Source: CAVVUF01 sp963751425
Lineage (GTDB): Bacteria; Chloroflexota; Anaerolineae; Anaerolineales; UBA4823
Reading direction: 5' to 3'
NCBI GenBank assembly: GCA_963751425.1
Contig: CAVVUF010000001.1
Location: forward strand, 1,612,001-1,676,000
DNA length: 64,000 bases
Shown here: positions 51,412 to 59,499 of the stretch, in pieces
Position numbering within the stretch: position 1 is the stretch's first letter
How the letters are laid out: every line of letters begins with the position of its first letter
Translations under genes and position numbers: made by a program
The notes under the pieces: generated by a model
What the model saw: only the letters and a program-made list of their open reading frames with translations
Told to the model about the DNA's origin: nothing
The model's database searches: none

Positions 51412-53316
51412 TCACTCTGTTACTTTTACCTCCTCTCTTGCCTTCCGCTCCATCTCGATAATTGCATTGGCTACATACTCAATCGCTACTCTCTGTTTTC
51501 GATACAGATCAGCCTCAGAAAGCGCCAATCGCATTGCGATTTCTCGCACTTTCCGACCCTCCAAGAACTTCATTTCAAGTATATTATACAAGATCCATTC
51601 ACCTGTGAAACGTCGTTCTCCGTCTGGGCGCACCTGGTCTATGCCTTGTCTCAAGATAGCTCTTAGTGCATTTGCTGGGTTCTCTTCATTCTCTTTCAGC
51701 AAATCTTGAACAACTCTCAATTCCATTAATGGACTGGATGTTAGCTTCGGGCCTCCCCAATAATGCGTCAGGGCTTCTTTCACCCATTTTGTTAAATCCT
51801 CCCGCTCGAGAACCTCCTCAGGTGCGGATAACACACTGGTACCATTATATCGCGACGCGGCTCTTAAGCGTTGGATCATGTCGATCTGGGGATTCAAAGC
51901 TTCCAAAGAAACAAAAACCTGCTGTTGCTTGGCACGATCCTCCAAAGCGAGCGCTGCCCGTCTCGACAGACGTTCTAAAGCATCACGTTGTTCCAGATCG
52001 ATCTCTTGCCCCTCTACCCTTAAGATACCCAAAATCCCTAAAAGCTGTGGAGCTTCCACATTCGTATCATTCAAGGGCAAGACCCAATAAGCCCCCCATG
52101 AGAATAGTCCTTTTCCATTGCCATTTTGGATCGCCTTTTGCATGAGATCTGTGGAAAAATTCTCTTGAAAGGAGGAAATATTCCCCACAGGCACGACCAT
52201 GTCTACTTCCCCAAAATTCAGAACCGCAATAAAGGCGTGCGAAGCCTGCATCCGGTCACATACTGCTGCCAGGACGGACTCAAGGAACTGGCGTAAATCA
52301 CTGGATGTCAGCAGTCTCTCTTCCAATGTTTGGAGCAATGCAATTTTTTCCCGCTCCCCTCCATGAAATAGCCATCTCTCCCAAATGGGGGCTGCCAGCG
52401 TAATCAAAAATTCAAAAAGCAGCAGACTCCCCACCATAGCCACCGGCACCGCCCAACTATAGGGTTGTCCAAAACGCTCCCCAACTCGACGAACAATCGT
52501 GGTGATTGCTAAAACAGAAGAAGCCGTCACAGGCCCGCGCATCAACCACTTAGCCAGGCGTCTTTTGACCACCCGGTCTGGCCAGGAAACACCAAAGAAG
52601 GCTACAGCATAAGCCATGATCACCAATAATACTGAAACAATAAGATTGCTCAGGATTGCGATCACCCAGAATATCAATGGGTGGATTTCAACTAAAGCTG
52701 ATCCAAAGAGAAGAAATGGAAAAGAGCCTATTGCAGGTGCAATTGCGCCGATCAGCAAATAGCGCATTCGGCGGTGGCTCGCACTCGTGACGGTTCTCTG
52801 GCTGGCGCGATAGAAGTTTACAAATGAAACCACCATACTGATCACATAAAACAAGACGAAAACCCAGGTCACAGGAGTACTCTCCAGGTGCGGGGCAGTC
52901 GTGGCAGGTCCTGCCAGTGGACCAACCAGGATCGAAAATGGCAATAGGATCAAGAAAATCAACGAAATAAGATAAGTTATTCGAATAATTAATCGTCGTT
53001 TACCGCGCGAAGGCCTGCCAGTGGTTGCCAGGAGTGCATCAGAAAACTGCAAATAAGCGGATGGCAAAAAGATAATCCCTACCCATTGAATTTGCAGCCA
53101 TAATTCAAGATCTTGCGCGTTACTTGCGGTGCTGCCAATCACATCGCTCACAAATACAATCACAACGCATATCAACACAATCGCAAACGAGCGCGCTACC
53201 CGATCCCGTAAATTAAATGTCAGTGCATACAGTAAAAGTGAAAAAGCCGTGATCGCAATCCCGGCTGTCAAGAGTTGATTTAAGGTTTCCAGTCCCGTTA
53301 ATACAAGATGGTACAT
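51412..53316 (-). CDS. Membrane regulator: multi-helix sensor, GAF-like domain and C-terminal HTH
   Basis: About nine predicted membrane helices fill residues ~10-320 (LLTAGIAITAFSLLLYALTF; VFVLFYVISMVVSFVNFY). A GAF-like domain follows (LRQFLESVLAAVCDRMQASH; YWVLPLNDTNVEAPQLLGIL). The end has a sigma-70-region-4-like helix-turn-helix (KFLEGRKVREIAMRLALSEA then DLYRKQRVAIE). No histidine kinase or cyclase motif is seen, so it may be a one-protein membrane sensor that touches DNA or RNA polymerase directly. The family is not one I can name. The GNAT gene starts upstream with a 3-base gap. Confidence 0.65.
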   Translation of the reverse strand: MYHLVLTGLETLNQLLTAGIAITAFSLLLYALTFNLRDRVARSFAIVLICVVIVFVSDVIGSTASNAQDLELWLQIQWVGIIFLPSAYLQFSDALLATTGRPSRGKRRLIIRITYLISLIFLILLPFSILVGPLAGPATTAPHLESTPVTWVFVLFYVISMVVSFVNFYRASQRTVTSASHRRMRYLLIGAIAPAIGSFPFLLFGSALVEIHPLIFWVIAILSNLIVSVLLVIMAYAVAFFGVSWPDRVVKRRLAKWLMRGPVTASSVLAITTIVRRVGERFGQPYSWAVPVAMVGSLLLFEFLITLAAPIWERWLFHGGEREKIALLQTLEERLLTSSDLRQFLESVLAAVCDRMQASHAFIAVLNFGEVDMVVPVGNISSFQENFSTDLMQKAIQNGNGKGLFSWGAYWVLPLNDTNVEAPQLLGILGILRVEGQEIDLEQRDALERLSRRAALALEDRAKQQQVFVSLEALNPQIDMIQRLRAASRYNGTSVLSAPEEVLEREDLTKWVKEALTHYWGGPKLTSSPLMELRVVQDLLKENEENPANALRAILRQGIDQVRPDGERRFTGEWILYNILEMKFLEGRKVREIAMRLALSEADLYRKQRVAIEYVANAIIEMERKAREEVKVTE

Positions 53317-53319
53317 ACT

Positions 53320-53862
53320 TCAACGTAAAACTTTAGCAAAAAACAAGGCAGTATCATGGTTAGGATAATATCGATCGTTATAACCGCTAAACTCAAATCC
53401 CAGTTTCTTCGCCAGGCAAATTGCGGGATAATTCTTGGGCTGCATTTCCAAAACCAACCGGTAGCTATCGTGCTGCATCCCCCACGTCATGCCTGCTAAC
53501 ACCAACGCGCTACCAATCCCCTTCCTGCGCATACTTCGGGAGACTGCTAGGTCGGTCACCCATGTAGTTTGCGCGGCCATCTCAAGCATCAGGCCAACAT
53601 AACCCACCATTTCGTTCGCATGGATTGCTACCAGCAACCCAGAGAGTTTTGTCCACCTCTCAGTCAAAGCCCGCACAGAACGCGGATACTCAACTTTCGC
53701 AGAGCGTGGCAGTCGCACCTGTCGAAAAGCGACCTCGATCTGTCCCTCCTCAGGATGCTGTACTTCCATCTGCCAGACGAAATCGCTGACATAATCATGT
53801 TCTAGTTCAATTAATTTGGGGATATCCTCGGCAACTGCATGGCGTATTTCAATTTCTGGCAT
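53320..53862 (-). CDS. GNAT-family N-acetyltransferase
   Basis: The acetyl-CoA motif A is clear (VTDLAVSRSMRRKGIGSALV), preceded by the strand VGYVGLMLEM and followed by YPAICLAKKLGFEFSGYNDR. The length of 180 is normal. It acetylates an amine or N-terminus; it looks a little like RimI types but the substrate is open. It lies in a tight row of same-strand genes between a membrane protein and the GAF/HTH regulator. Confidence 0.88.
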   Translation of the reverse strand: MPEIEIRHAVAEDIPKLIELEHDYVSDFVWQMEVQHPEEGQIEVAFRQVRLPRSAKVEYPRSVRALTERWTKLSGLLVAIHANEMVGYVGLMLEMAAQTTWVTDLAVSRSMRRKGIGSALVLAGMTWGMQHDSYRLVLEMQPKNYPAICLAKKLGFEFSGYNDRYYPNHDTALFFAKVLR

Positions 53863-53876
53863 ATCTTTTCACTCGA

Positions 53877-54572
53877 TTAATTTTGAGGTGGAGACACACG
53901 CACCTGAATAACACAGGCAGGTAGCGTCTGTCCCTTGTTATCTGTCACAACCAATCGTAACATATAATCCCCTTCTGGAAGCATATCGGTAATCCACTCA
54001 CCGAGAACGCCATCTCGAACGGGCGCCTCTCCTGCATTGAGTGATAACCAAATTGAGTCATTCGGGCGGGAAATTTCGTACTTATAGAAACCGAAATCGG
54101 GGATGTCCGCTGTTCCTTCCACCTTTACAACCCCACTAACTGTATCACCCTCTTTTGGTGAGGTGATTACCACCGATCCAGCCACACAACCTTGTCCTAT
54201 TAGCTGACTGTCAGCAGGATTTAACGTAGGTGTCTCCATTAGGTCAGGGTTGGACGTTTCAAGGGGTAAAACCGCGGTAGCGGTTGCCAGCAAATTCAAA
54301 GTTGGCGACGGGATCGGAATAGCTCCTGGGACAGAAGGGGCTACAATATAAACCAGCGTAAATTCAGACACGGACATTAATAGCAATAACAGCAGCATGA
54401 TCGCCGCCTGGTTCAAGCGGAATTGGGCAGCTTCCCGCTCCAGGCCAAAAGCTGCCCCGCGTACTTCTTCCCATGCAATCACAAATTTCCGGATCTGCCA
54501 TAGAGCTAAAACCCCCAAAATGAGATAAATCCAGATTTCATATGACCTAAAAAATCGGATAACATCTGCCAT
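53877..54572 (-). CDS. Membrane protein with extracellular Ig-like domain
   Basis: The start at 54572 (MADVIRFFRS) is preferred; the longer frame to 54611 adds an unlikely Pro-rich end. Two membrane helices (IWIYLILGVLALWQI; AAIMLLLLLLMSVSEFTLVY) with a cytoplasmic loop, then a Pro/Thr linker and a beta domain (VVITSPKEGDTVSGVVKVEG; DYMLRLVVTDNKGQ) with two Cys that could form a disulfide. Such domains are common outside cells in this phylum. Function unknown. Confidence 0.7.
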   Translation of the reverse strand: MADVIRFFRSYEIWIYLILGVLALWQIRKFVIAWEEVRGAAFGLEREAAQFRLNQAAIMLLLLLLMSVSEFTLVYIVAPSVPGAIPIPSPTLNLLATATAVLPLETSNPDLMETPTLNPADSQLIGQGCVAGSVVITSPKEGDTVSGVVKVEGTADIPDFGFYKYEISRPNDSIWLSLNAGEAPVRDGVLGEWITDMLPEGDYMLRLVVTDNKGQTLPACVIQVRVSPPQN

Positions 54573-54617
54573 CGTATTTGGATTTCCTTTTTCTTGGGGG
54601 AAACAGCCCAAACACCT

Positions 54618-55460
54618 TCAACTTGTCAAACGACGCAGCACCTCTTGAATCAACAATGTCAATTTAGGTACAATTTTCTTGCCAGCTTCCAAAACTTCTG
54701 CGTGTGTTGTAAGCGTATTTCCATCCAGGTTAGCCTTGTTGCTAACCCCTGAAATCCCCAAAACCCGCATCCCAGCATGCCTGGCTACCGTCGCCTCAGG
54801 CACAGTTGACATTCCCACCGCATCCGCCCCGATCATTCGCAAGAACCGTAAATCGGCTGGCGTCTCAAAAGATGGGCCTGCCAGGCAAACATACACCCCA
54901 TCGTGCAGGACAATCCCTTTTTCCTTCGCAATCTCTCGAGCCAACTTGCCTAGCTGCCGGTCATAAGCCTGGCTCATGTCTGGAAAGCGTGGACCAAATT
55001 CCTCAATATTAGGACCTCTTAAAGGGCTTAATCCAGCCATCCCTATTAGATTAAGATGATCGGTGATCAACATCAGGTCGCCAGGTTCAAACTCCGGGTT
55101 CACCGCTCCAGCCGCGTTGGTCACAATCAGGTTATTCACTCCCAGCCGCTTGAAAACCCGCACGGGGAGCGTAACTTGTGCCATGCTGTATCCTTCATAG
55201 TAATGCACTCTCCCCTGCATCACCAGTACATCCTTACCTTCCATTTTTCCGAACACCAGGTTGCCTTTATGACCAAGCACGGTTGATAATGGCCAATCAG
55301 GTAATATTTCGCAAGGAATTACAACCGGGTCGGCTACCGAGCGCGCCAGCTCCCCCAATCCCGAGCCCAGGATAATCGCTGTGCTCGGTTGATATTCAAC
55401 CCGAGACCGGATAAATCTCGCAATTTCATCGATCTGAGTAATTGTATAGGTTTCGCTCAT
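54618..55460 (-). CDS. punA: Purine nucleoside phosphorylase (trimeric PNP family)
   Basis: Start at ATG 55460; the frame is open to 55505 without a ribosome site. Motifs: AIILGSGLGELARSV, VMQGRVHYYEGYSMAQVT, LIVTNAAGAVNPEFEPGDLM, GPSFETPADLRFLRMIGADA and VGMSTVPEATVARHAGMRVL. It splits purine nucleosides with phosphate in salvage. MTA phosphorylase is a related possibility, but MSTVPEA fits PNP better. 280 residues, intact. Confidence 0.93.
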   Translation of the reverse strand: MSETYTITQIDEIARFIRSRVEYQPSTAIILGSGLGELARSVADPVVIPCEILPDWPLSTVLGHKGNLVFGKMEGKDVLVMQGRVHYYEGYSMAQVTLPVRVFKRLGVNNLIVTNAAGAVNPEFEPGDLMLITDHLNLIGMAGLSPLRGPNIEEFGPRFPDMSQAYDRQLGKLAREIAKEKGIVLHDGVYVCLAGPSFETPADLRFLRMIGADAVGMSTVPEATVARHAGMRVLGISGVSNKANLDGNTLTTHAEVLEAGKKIVPKLTLLIQEVLRRLTS

Positions 55461-55529
55461 CCTTAAAACTGCCTCTCTTTTCTCCTGCCGCCAATCACTC
55501 CCCAATCAAGATGATTATAACATGGGCAG

Positions 55530-56576
55530 TTATACACCTTCGCGTAATACCTCAGTAAAAGCTTCAACCGTCAAATCAACGGCTGCATCATCGATCCAAT
55601 AATGCGTCACCAATCGAAAACGTCTGAGGCTGGTCTCCCCCACCAACACCCCACGAGCCTCCAGTGCGCTGACCACCTCAGAAGCATTCATAGGAACATC
55701 TTTATCCAATTCACAAAAGATCATATTCGTATAAGGTGTTCCTGGATCCATAACCAGACCCGGTACTGCTTTCAAACCCTGCGCAAGCCGTTTGGCTCTC
55801 GCATGATCCTCTGTCAGCCGCCCCACCATCGTGTCCAAGGCCACAATGCCCGCTGCCGCCAGGATTCCAGCCTGGCGCATTCCTCCACCTAAGATCTTCC
55901 GCGCCCGCAAAGCACGCTGGATAAAACTCTTTGATCCACATAGCACCGACCCAACTGGAGCGCATAAAGCTTTGCTCAAGCAGAAGGTCACCGAATCAAC
56001 ATTCTCTACCAGCTCCCTGGCTGGAACTTCCAAGGCAGCCGCCGCATTAAAAATCCTTGCCCCATCAACATGTACGGACAGCTCATTTTCATGCGCCAGT
56101 TCCGCCACTTGCCGGGTATAGTCACCCGTTATCGCCACACCTCCGCAGCGATTCTGAGTGTTTTCAAGCGCAACCAGGCGAGATATTGGATCGTGTGGAT
56201 TATCCGGTCGGATTGCCTCTCGGATATCTTCTAGTGCCAGGGTGCCATCCGGTAAGTTCGGCAGCTGGCAGGAATGCACGCCGCCAAGGGCTGAAATACC
56301 TCCTGCCTCAAAAAGAAACGTATGCGCCTTATTTCCCAGGATCACTTCATCCCCACGCTGGCAGTGTGCCAGAACAGCCGCCAAGTTCCCCATGGTACCC
56401 GAAGGCACAAATAAGCCCGCCTCCTTCCCCACCATTTCTGCTGCCTTCTCTTGCAGTCGATTGATGGTCGGATCCTCCCCATAAACATCATCTCCCACCT
56501 CTGCTTTGGCCATCGCTTCCCGCATTAAAGGAGTTGGTTGCGTCACGGTATCTGAACGTAGATCGATGAATTTCAT
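55530..56576 (-). CDS. ltaE: Low-specificity L-threonine aldolase
   Basis: PLP-dependent fold-type I enzyme: FIDLRSDTVTQPTPLMREAM at the start, VHVDGARIFNAAAAL with the Asp that binds the ring nitrogen, and SVTFCLSKALCAPVGSVLCG with the PLP Lys. It splits threonine or allo-threonine to glycine and acetaldehyde. 348 residues. Its start overlaps the rluD stop by four bases. Confidence 0.95.
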   Translation of the reverse strand: MKFIDLRSDTVTQPTPLMREAMAKAEVGDDVYGEDPTINRLQEKAAEMVGKEAGLFVPSGTMGNLAAVLAHCQRGDEVILGNKAHTFLFEAGGISALGGVHSCQLPNLPDGTLALEDIREAIRPDNPHDPISRLVALENTQNRCGGVAITGDYTRQVAELAHENELSVHVDGARIFNAAAALEVPARELVENVDSVTFCLSKALCAPVGSVLCGSKSFIQRALRARKILGGGMRQAGILAAAGIVALDTMVGRLTEDHARAKRLAQGLKAVPGLVMDPGTPYTNMIFCELDKDVPMNASEVVSALEARGVLVGETSLRRFRLVTHYWIDDAAVDLTVEAFTEVLREGV

Positions 56577-57505
56577 AACATCTCCTTCGGTCTCAGGTCG
56601 ATTAAGACTTGTTTCAATTCTTCAGGCAGCTCTGCTTCAAAAGTGCGCAGTGATTTTTCACCTGGAAGTTGGATCGTCAAACTGGCTGCATGTAAAAAAT
56701 GTCTCTCCAGGGGTATCGTGGCTTTCTTCCGTCCATATACCGTATCGCCAGCTACTGGACACCCCAGGTATTGAAGATGCACCCTTATCTGGTGTGTGCG
56801 TCCAGTTTCTGGATGAATCTCCAGAAGCGTATGCTGGTGAAATTTTTCCAGTGTTTTATATTCCGTGATCGATTCTCGACCCTTATGATCAGGCACTGCC
56901 GCCATCCGGTTCCGATCCTTAGAACTTCTTCCAATCGCAATCTCAATCCGCCCGGATGGGGTTGGCGGTTGTCCATCCACCAAAGCCAGGTAAATCTTTT
57001 TCACTATTCGCAAACGAAACTGTTCTTGCAGCCAGCGGTGAGCTTTATCATTTTTCGCCAGGGCGATCAGCCCGCTGGTATTTTTATCCAGGCGATGCAC
57101 TACGCCTGGTCTTTCCTCCCCCCCAACGCCTTCAATGTCTGGCGCGTGTGCCAGCGCAGCATGTACGAGAGTTCCAGTCGCATGCCCGATTGATGGATGA
57201 ACCACCATCCCGGCCGGCTTATTGACGATCATCAAATCATCATTCTCAAAAATGATCTCCAGCGGGATCTCCTCAGGCACCAGGCTGCTTGGCACAGATG
57301 CAGGGATCAAGACTTCGATGGCTGCCGGGTAGTCCAGGATTTGCCCGCCTTTTTGCGCAGGTTTGCCATTGACAAGCACAAGTCCCTCTTTGATGAAGCT
57401 CTGGAGACGGGAACGCGAGTAATCAGGCAAAGAGCTGACTAAAAATTTATCCAGCCTAACCGCTTCCTGTCCTTCGAAGCGAAAAGTCTCCCGCCTTTCA
57501 TTCAC
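56573..57505 (-). CDS. rluD: RluA/RluD-family 23S rRNA pseudouridine synthase
   Basis: An S4-type RNA-binding domain (VRLDKFLVSSLPDYSRSRLQ) is followed by the synthase domain with the catalytic Asp in GVVHRLDKNTSGLIALAKND and the ending motif ETGRTHQIRVHLQYLGCPVA with DTVYG. It modifies helix 69 or related sites in 23S rRNA. Its start overlaps the lspA stop by four bases; lspA, rluD and ltaE form one coupled operon. Confidence 0.94.
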   Translation of the reverse strand: MNERRETFRFEGQEAVRLDKFLVSSLPDYSRSRLQSFIKEGLVLVNGKPAQKGGQILDYPAAIEVLIPASVPSSLVPEEIPLEIIFENDDLMIVNKPAGMVVHPSIGHATGTLVHAALAHAPDIEGVGGEERPGVVHRLDKNTSGLIALAKNDKAHRWLQEQFRLRIVKKIYLALVDGQPPTPSGRIEIAIGRSSKDRNRMAAVPDHKGRESITEYKTLEKFHQHTLLEIHPETGRTHQIRVHLQYLGCPVAGDTVYGRKKATIPLERHFLHAASLTIQLPGEKSLRTFEAELPEELKQVLIDLRPKEML

Positions 57506-58044
57506 TCCGTTTTCTCCGTTGCTTGTTCAGGTTCACCAGCTTGGTCAGGATCAGGGGATTGTTTCAGCTTTTTTTGTTTCGAATCCATGATATATACCCC
57601 CACCAACATGACCACTACACCAACCGAAATACTGGCATCCGCCACGTTGAAAACCGCAAAAGATCCCAAAGAGATAAAATCTGTCACAAAACCCTGGTGG
57701 ATCCTGTCGATCATATTCCCAACCGCACCACCCAATTGCATTGCCAAAGCTACACGCAGAAATACATCCATGCGGGGTACTTTAGGGAAATAATACACAA
57801 TACCGATTGAAACCAGCATTGCCAGGATGATGAAGACTGTATTCATATTCTGGAACATCCCAAAAGCAATCCCTGTGTTATGCCAGTTGACGATCCGCGC
57901 GTAAGGCATCAGCCAAGGCCAGGGTGTCCAAACCTCCTCAGAAGCTAAATTCTCTCGCACCATCCACTTGGTAAGCTGGTCAAGAATAATAATGCTTCCT
58001 GAAATGAACAACAGGAAAGCATAATCAGGAATTTTCTTTTTCAA
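57502..58044 (-). CDS. lspA: Lipoprotein signal peptidase (signal peptidase II)
   Basis: Four membrane helices with the catalytic Asp pair in GNMIDRIHQGFVTDF and FAVFNVADASISVG. It cleaves the signal of prolipoproteins, of which this window encodes many. The C-terminal tail is a charged 30-residue extension (PDPDQAGEPEQATEKTE). First gene of the lspA, rluD, ltaE operon; a gap of about 100 bases separates it from the next gene upstream. Confidence 0.95.
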   Translation of the reverse strand: MKKKIPDYAFLLFISGSIIILDQLTKWMVRENLASEEVWTPWPWLMPYARIVNWHNTGIAFGMFQNMNTVFIILAMLVSIGIVYYFPKVPRMDVFLRVALAMQLGGAVGNMIDRIHQGFVTDFISLGSFAVFNVADASISVGVVVMLVGVYIMDSKQKKLKQSPDPDQAGEPEQATEKTE

Positions 58045-58145
58045 TGATCCTCCAGATGATGTTAAAACGGGCAGTTAGACAACCCTCTCATTTTACCCCA
58101 TGAAAGGATCAGGTGGAGATATAAAAAATAGATATACCTGATTTC

Positions 58146-59315
58146 TTATGCCTGCGCTTCTAGTTTCCTTTTATTTCTATGCAAGGGGTGTTCGCCAATT
58201 TTTTTATAAATCAAGAGTTCTTCTGGCTTCCAAAATGAAAAAACTCCTGTACCTAGCAGTAAGATAATCGAATATAAAATCCCCAACACCATTTGACTCG
58301 GCGAAAGTGGTGCAGCTATCTGTTGTAAACCGAGAACGATTAAACCACCGATGGACGCTGCTCGACCCGCAGCGCCAACGATCACCAGTACAAGCATGAT
58401 CCACCCAATAGATAAAATCAGGTTTTGCCGAGGTGAAAGGAGCGCAGGCACTGCACAAAATAGTACTCCAAGGCGTAGCCCAACCGGAAAATAGTGTAAT
58501 ATGAAATTCTTTATAGAGGCAAAGCGCCGGATTGACTCTGATGAGATCACACCACTGACATAAAACCAATCCCATAAAAATCCAATCAACAGGGGTATAC
58601 CAAAGGCATATGCCATCACTTGGGTTCCCAGAGGTGAAAATAAAGGCCACAACATCACGGCAACGAATCCCATCTGTACCGCTGCCATCCCCCGCCTGCG
58701 TACGCTGGGTGGCATAGGGAAAATATCCTTACCCAGGTGTACGCGCATCCATATCCCAAACAAAAACAGGTATCGCGCCAGTCCAACACCCAGGTACCAA
58801 AACGGCACCTTCCCATAATGGACGATGATTGCTGTAGCTGCCAACATACCTAAGCCATCGAAATTCATATCCAGTATTTCACCCAACCGAGTAGCATGGT
58901 TCGTCAGGCGCGCCAGCGCTCCATCCAAAAAATCTACAAGAACAGCCGCTGTGTATAACAATCCCGGCAGCCAGGCCAGTTTACCTTCAGGAAAAGGTAA
59001 AAATAAAAATCCGAATAAAGCCGCAATCAAAGCCCCTCGGAACAAGCTGGCAATATTTCCTGCACCAAGGTTTGGAAGTAATCCTTCTTCACCTTTGCGT
59101 CGGTTTTCATTTAGGTTGACCCACACAGTTCTTAGTGCATATCCAAGTGTGCACATGCCTACTATGAACCACCGCCAGGCATATTCAGGCATCCACACTT
59201 CCCAGAAGATCAAGAAACCTGCTGTAAAGACGGCTGCGACAGCCAGGATGAACCAACCAATCTGCCTGCGTAAGCCATTCAATATTTTCAGATTGCTGTG
59301 AATATAAAATACCAT
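58146..59315 (-). CDS. CDP-alcohol phosphatidyltransferase-family membrane protein
   Basis: The signature D-x2-D-G-x2-A-R-x8-G-x3-D-x3-D is complete in VDFLDGALARLTNHATRLGE and ILDMNFDGLG. At 389 residues it is longer than simple family members (~200), with an N-terminal two-helix part and four or more extra C-terminal helices (FAVPALLSPRQ-like segment, IVGAAGRAASIGGLIVLGLQ). It transfers a phosphatidyl or similar group to an alcohol, making a polar lipid; the alcohol is not known. A TATAAT on the minus strand at 59334-59329 lies just upstream of the ATG. Confidence 0.88.
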   Translation of the reverse strand: MVFYIHSNLKILNGLRRQIGWFILAVAAVFTAGFLIFWEVWMPEYAWRWFIVGMCTLGYALRTVWVNLNENRRKGEEGLLPNLGAGNIASLFRGALIAALFGFLFLPFPEGKLAWLPGLLYTAAVLVDFLDGALARLTNHATRLGEILDMNFDGLGMLAATAIIVHYGKVPFWYLGVGLARYLFLFGIWMRVHLGKDIFPMPPSVRRRGMAAVQMGFVAVMLWPLFSPLGTQVMAYAFGIPLLIGFLWDWFYVSGVISSESIRRFASIKNFILHYFPVGLRLGVLFCAVPALLSPRQNLILSIGWIMLVLVIVGAAGRAASIGGLIVLGLQQIAAPLSPSQMVLGILYSIILLLGTGVFSFWKPEELLIYKKIGEHPLHRNKRKLEAQA

Positions 59316-59499
59316 GTTTTGATTCTCTATTATATCTTATTAAGAGAATATAGATGATATTTATCTACAACGCTCGGATGCTCCTCAGGATAAGATGGGT
59401 GCCCAACCCTTATCTCCTTCTCCATCAAAAGCGTTGGGGCAAGGGGGTTTCCTGGTTCAGATCACATCCTTCTCCTCGCCCGCAACCATCCTGTCGCGA

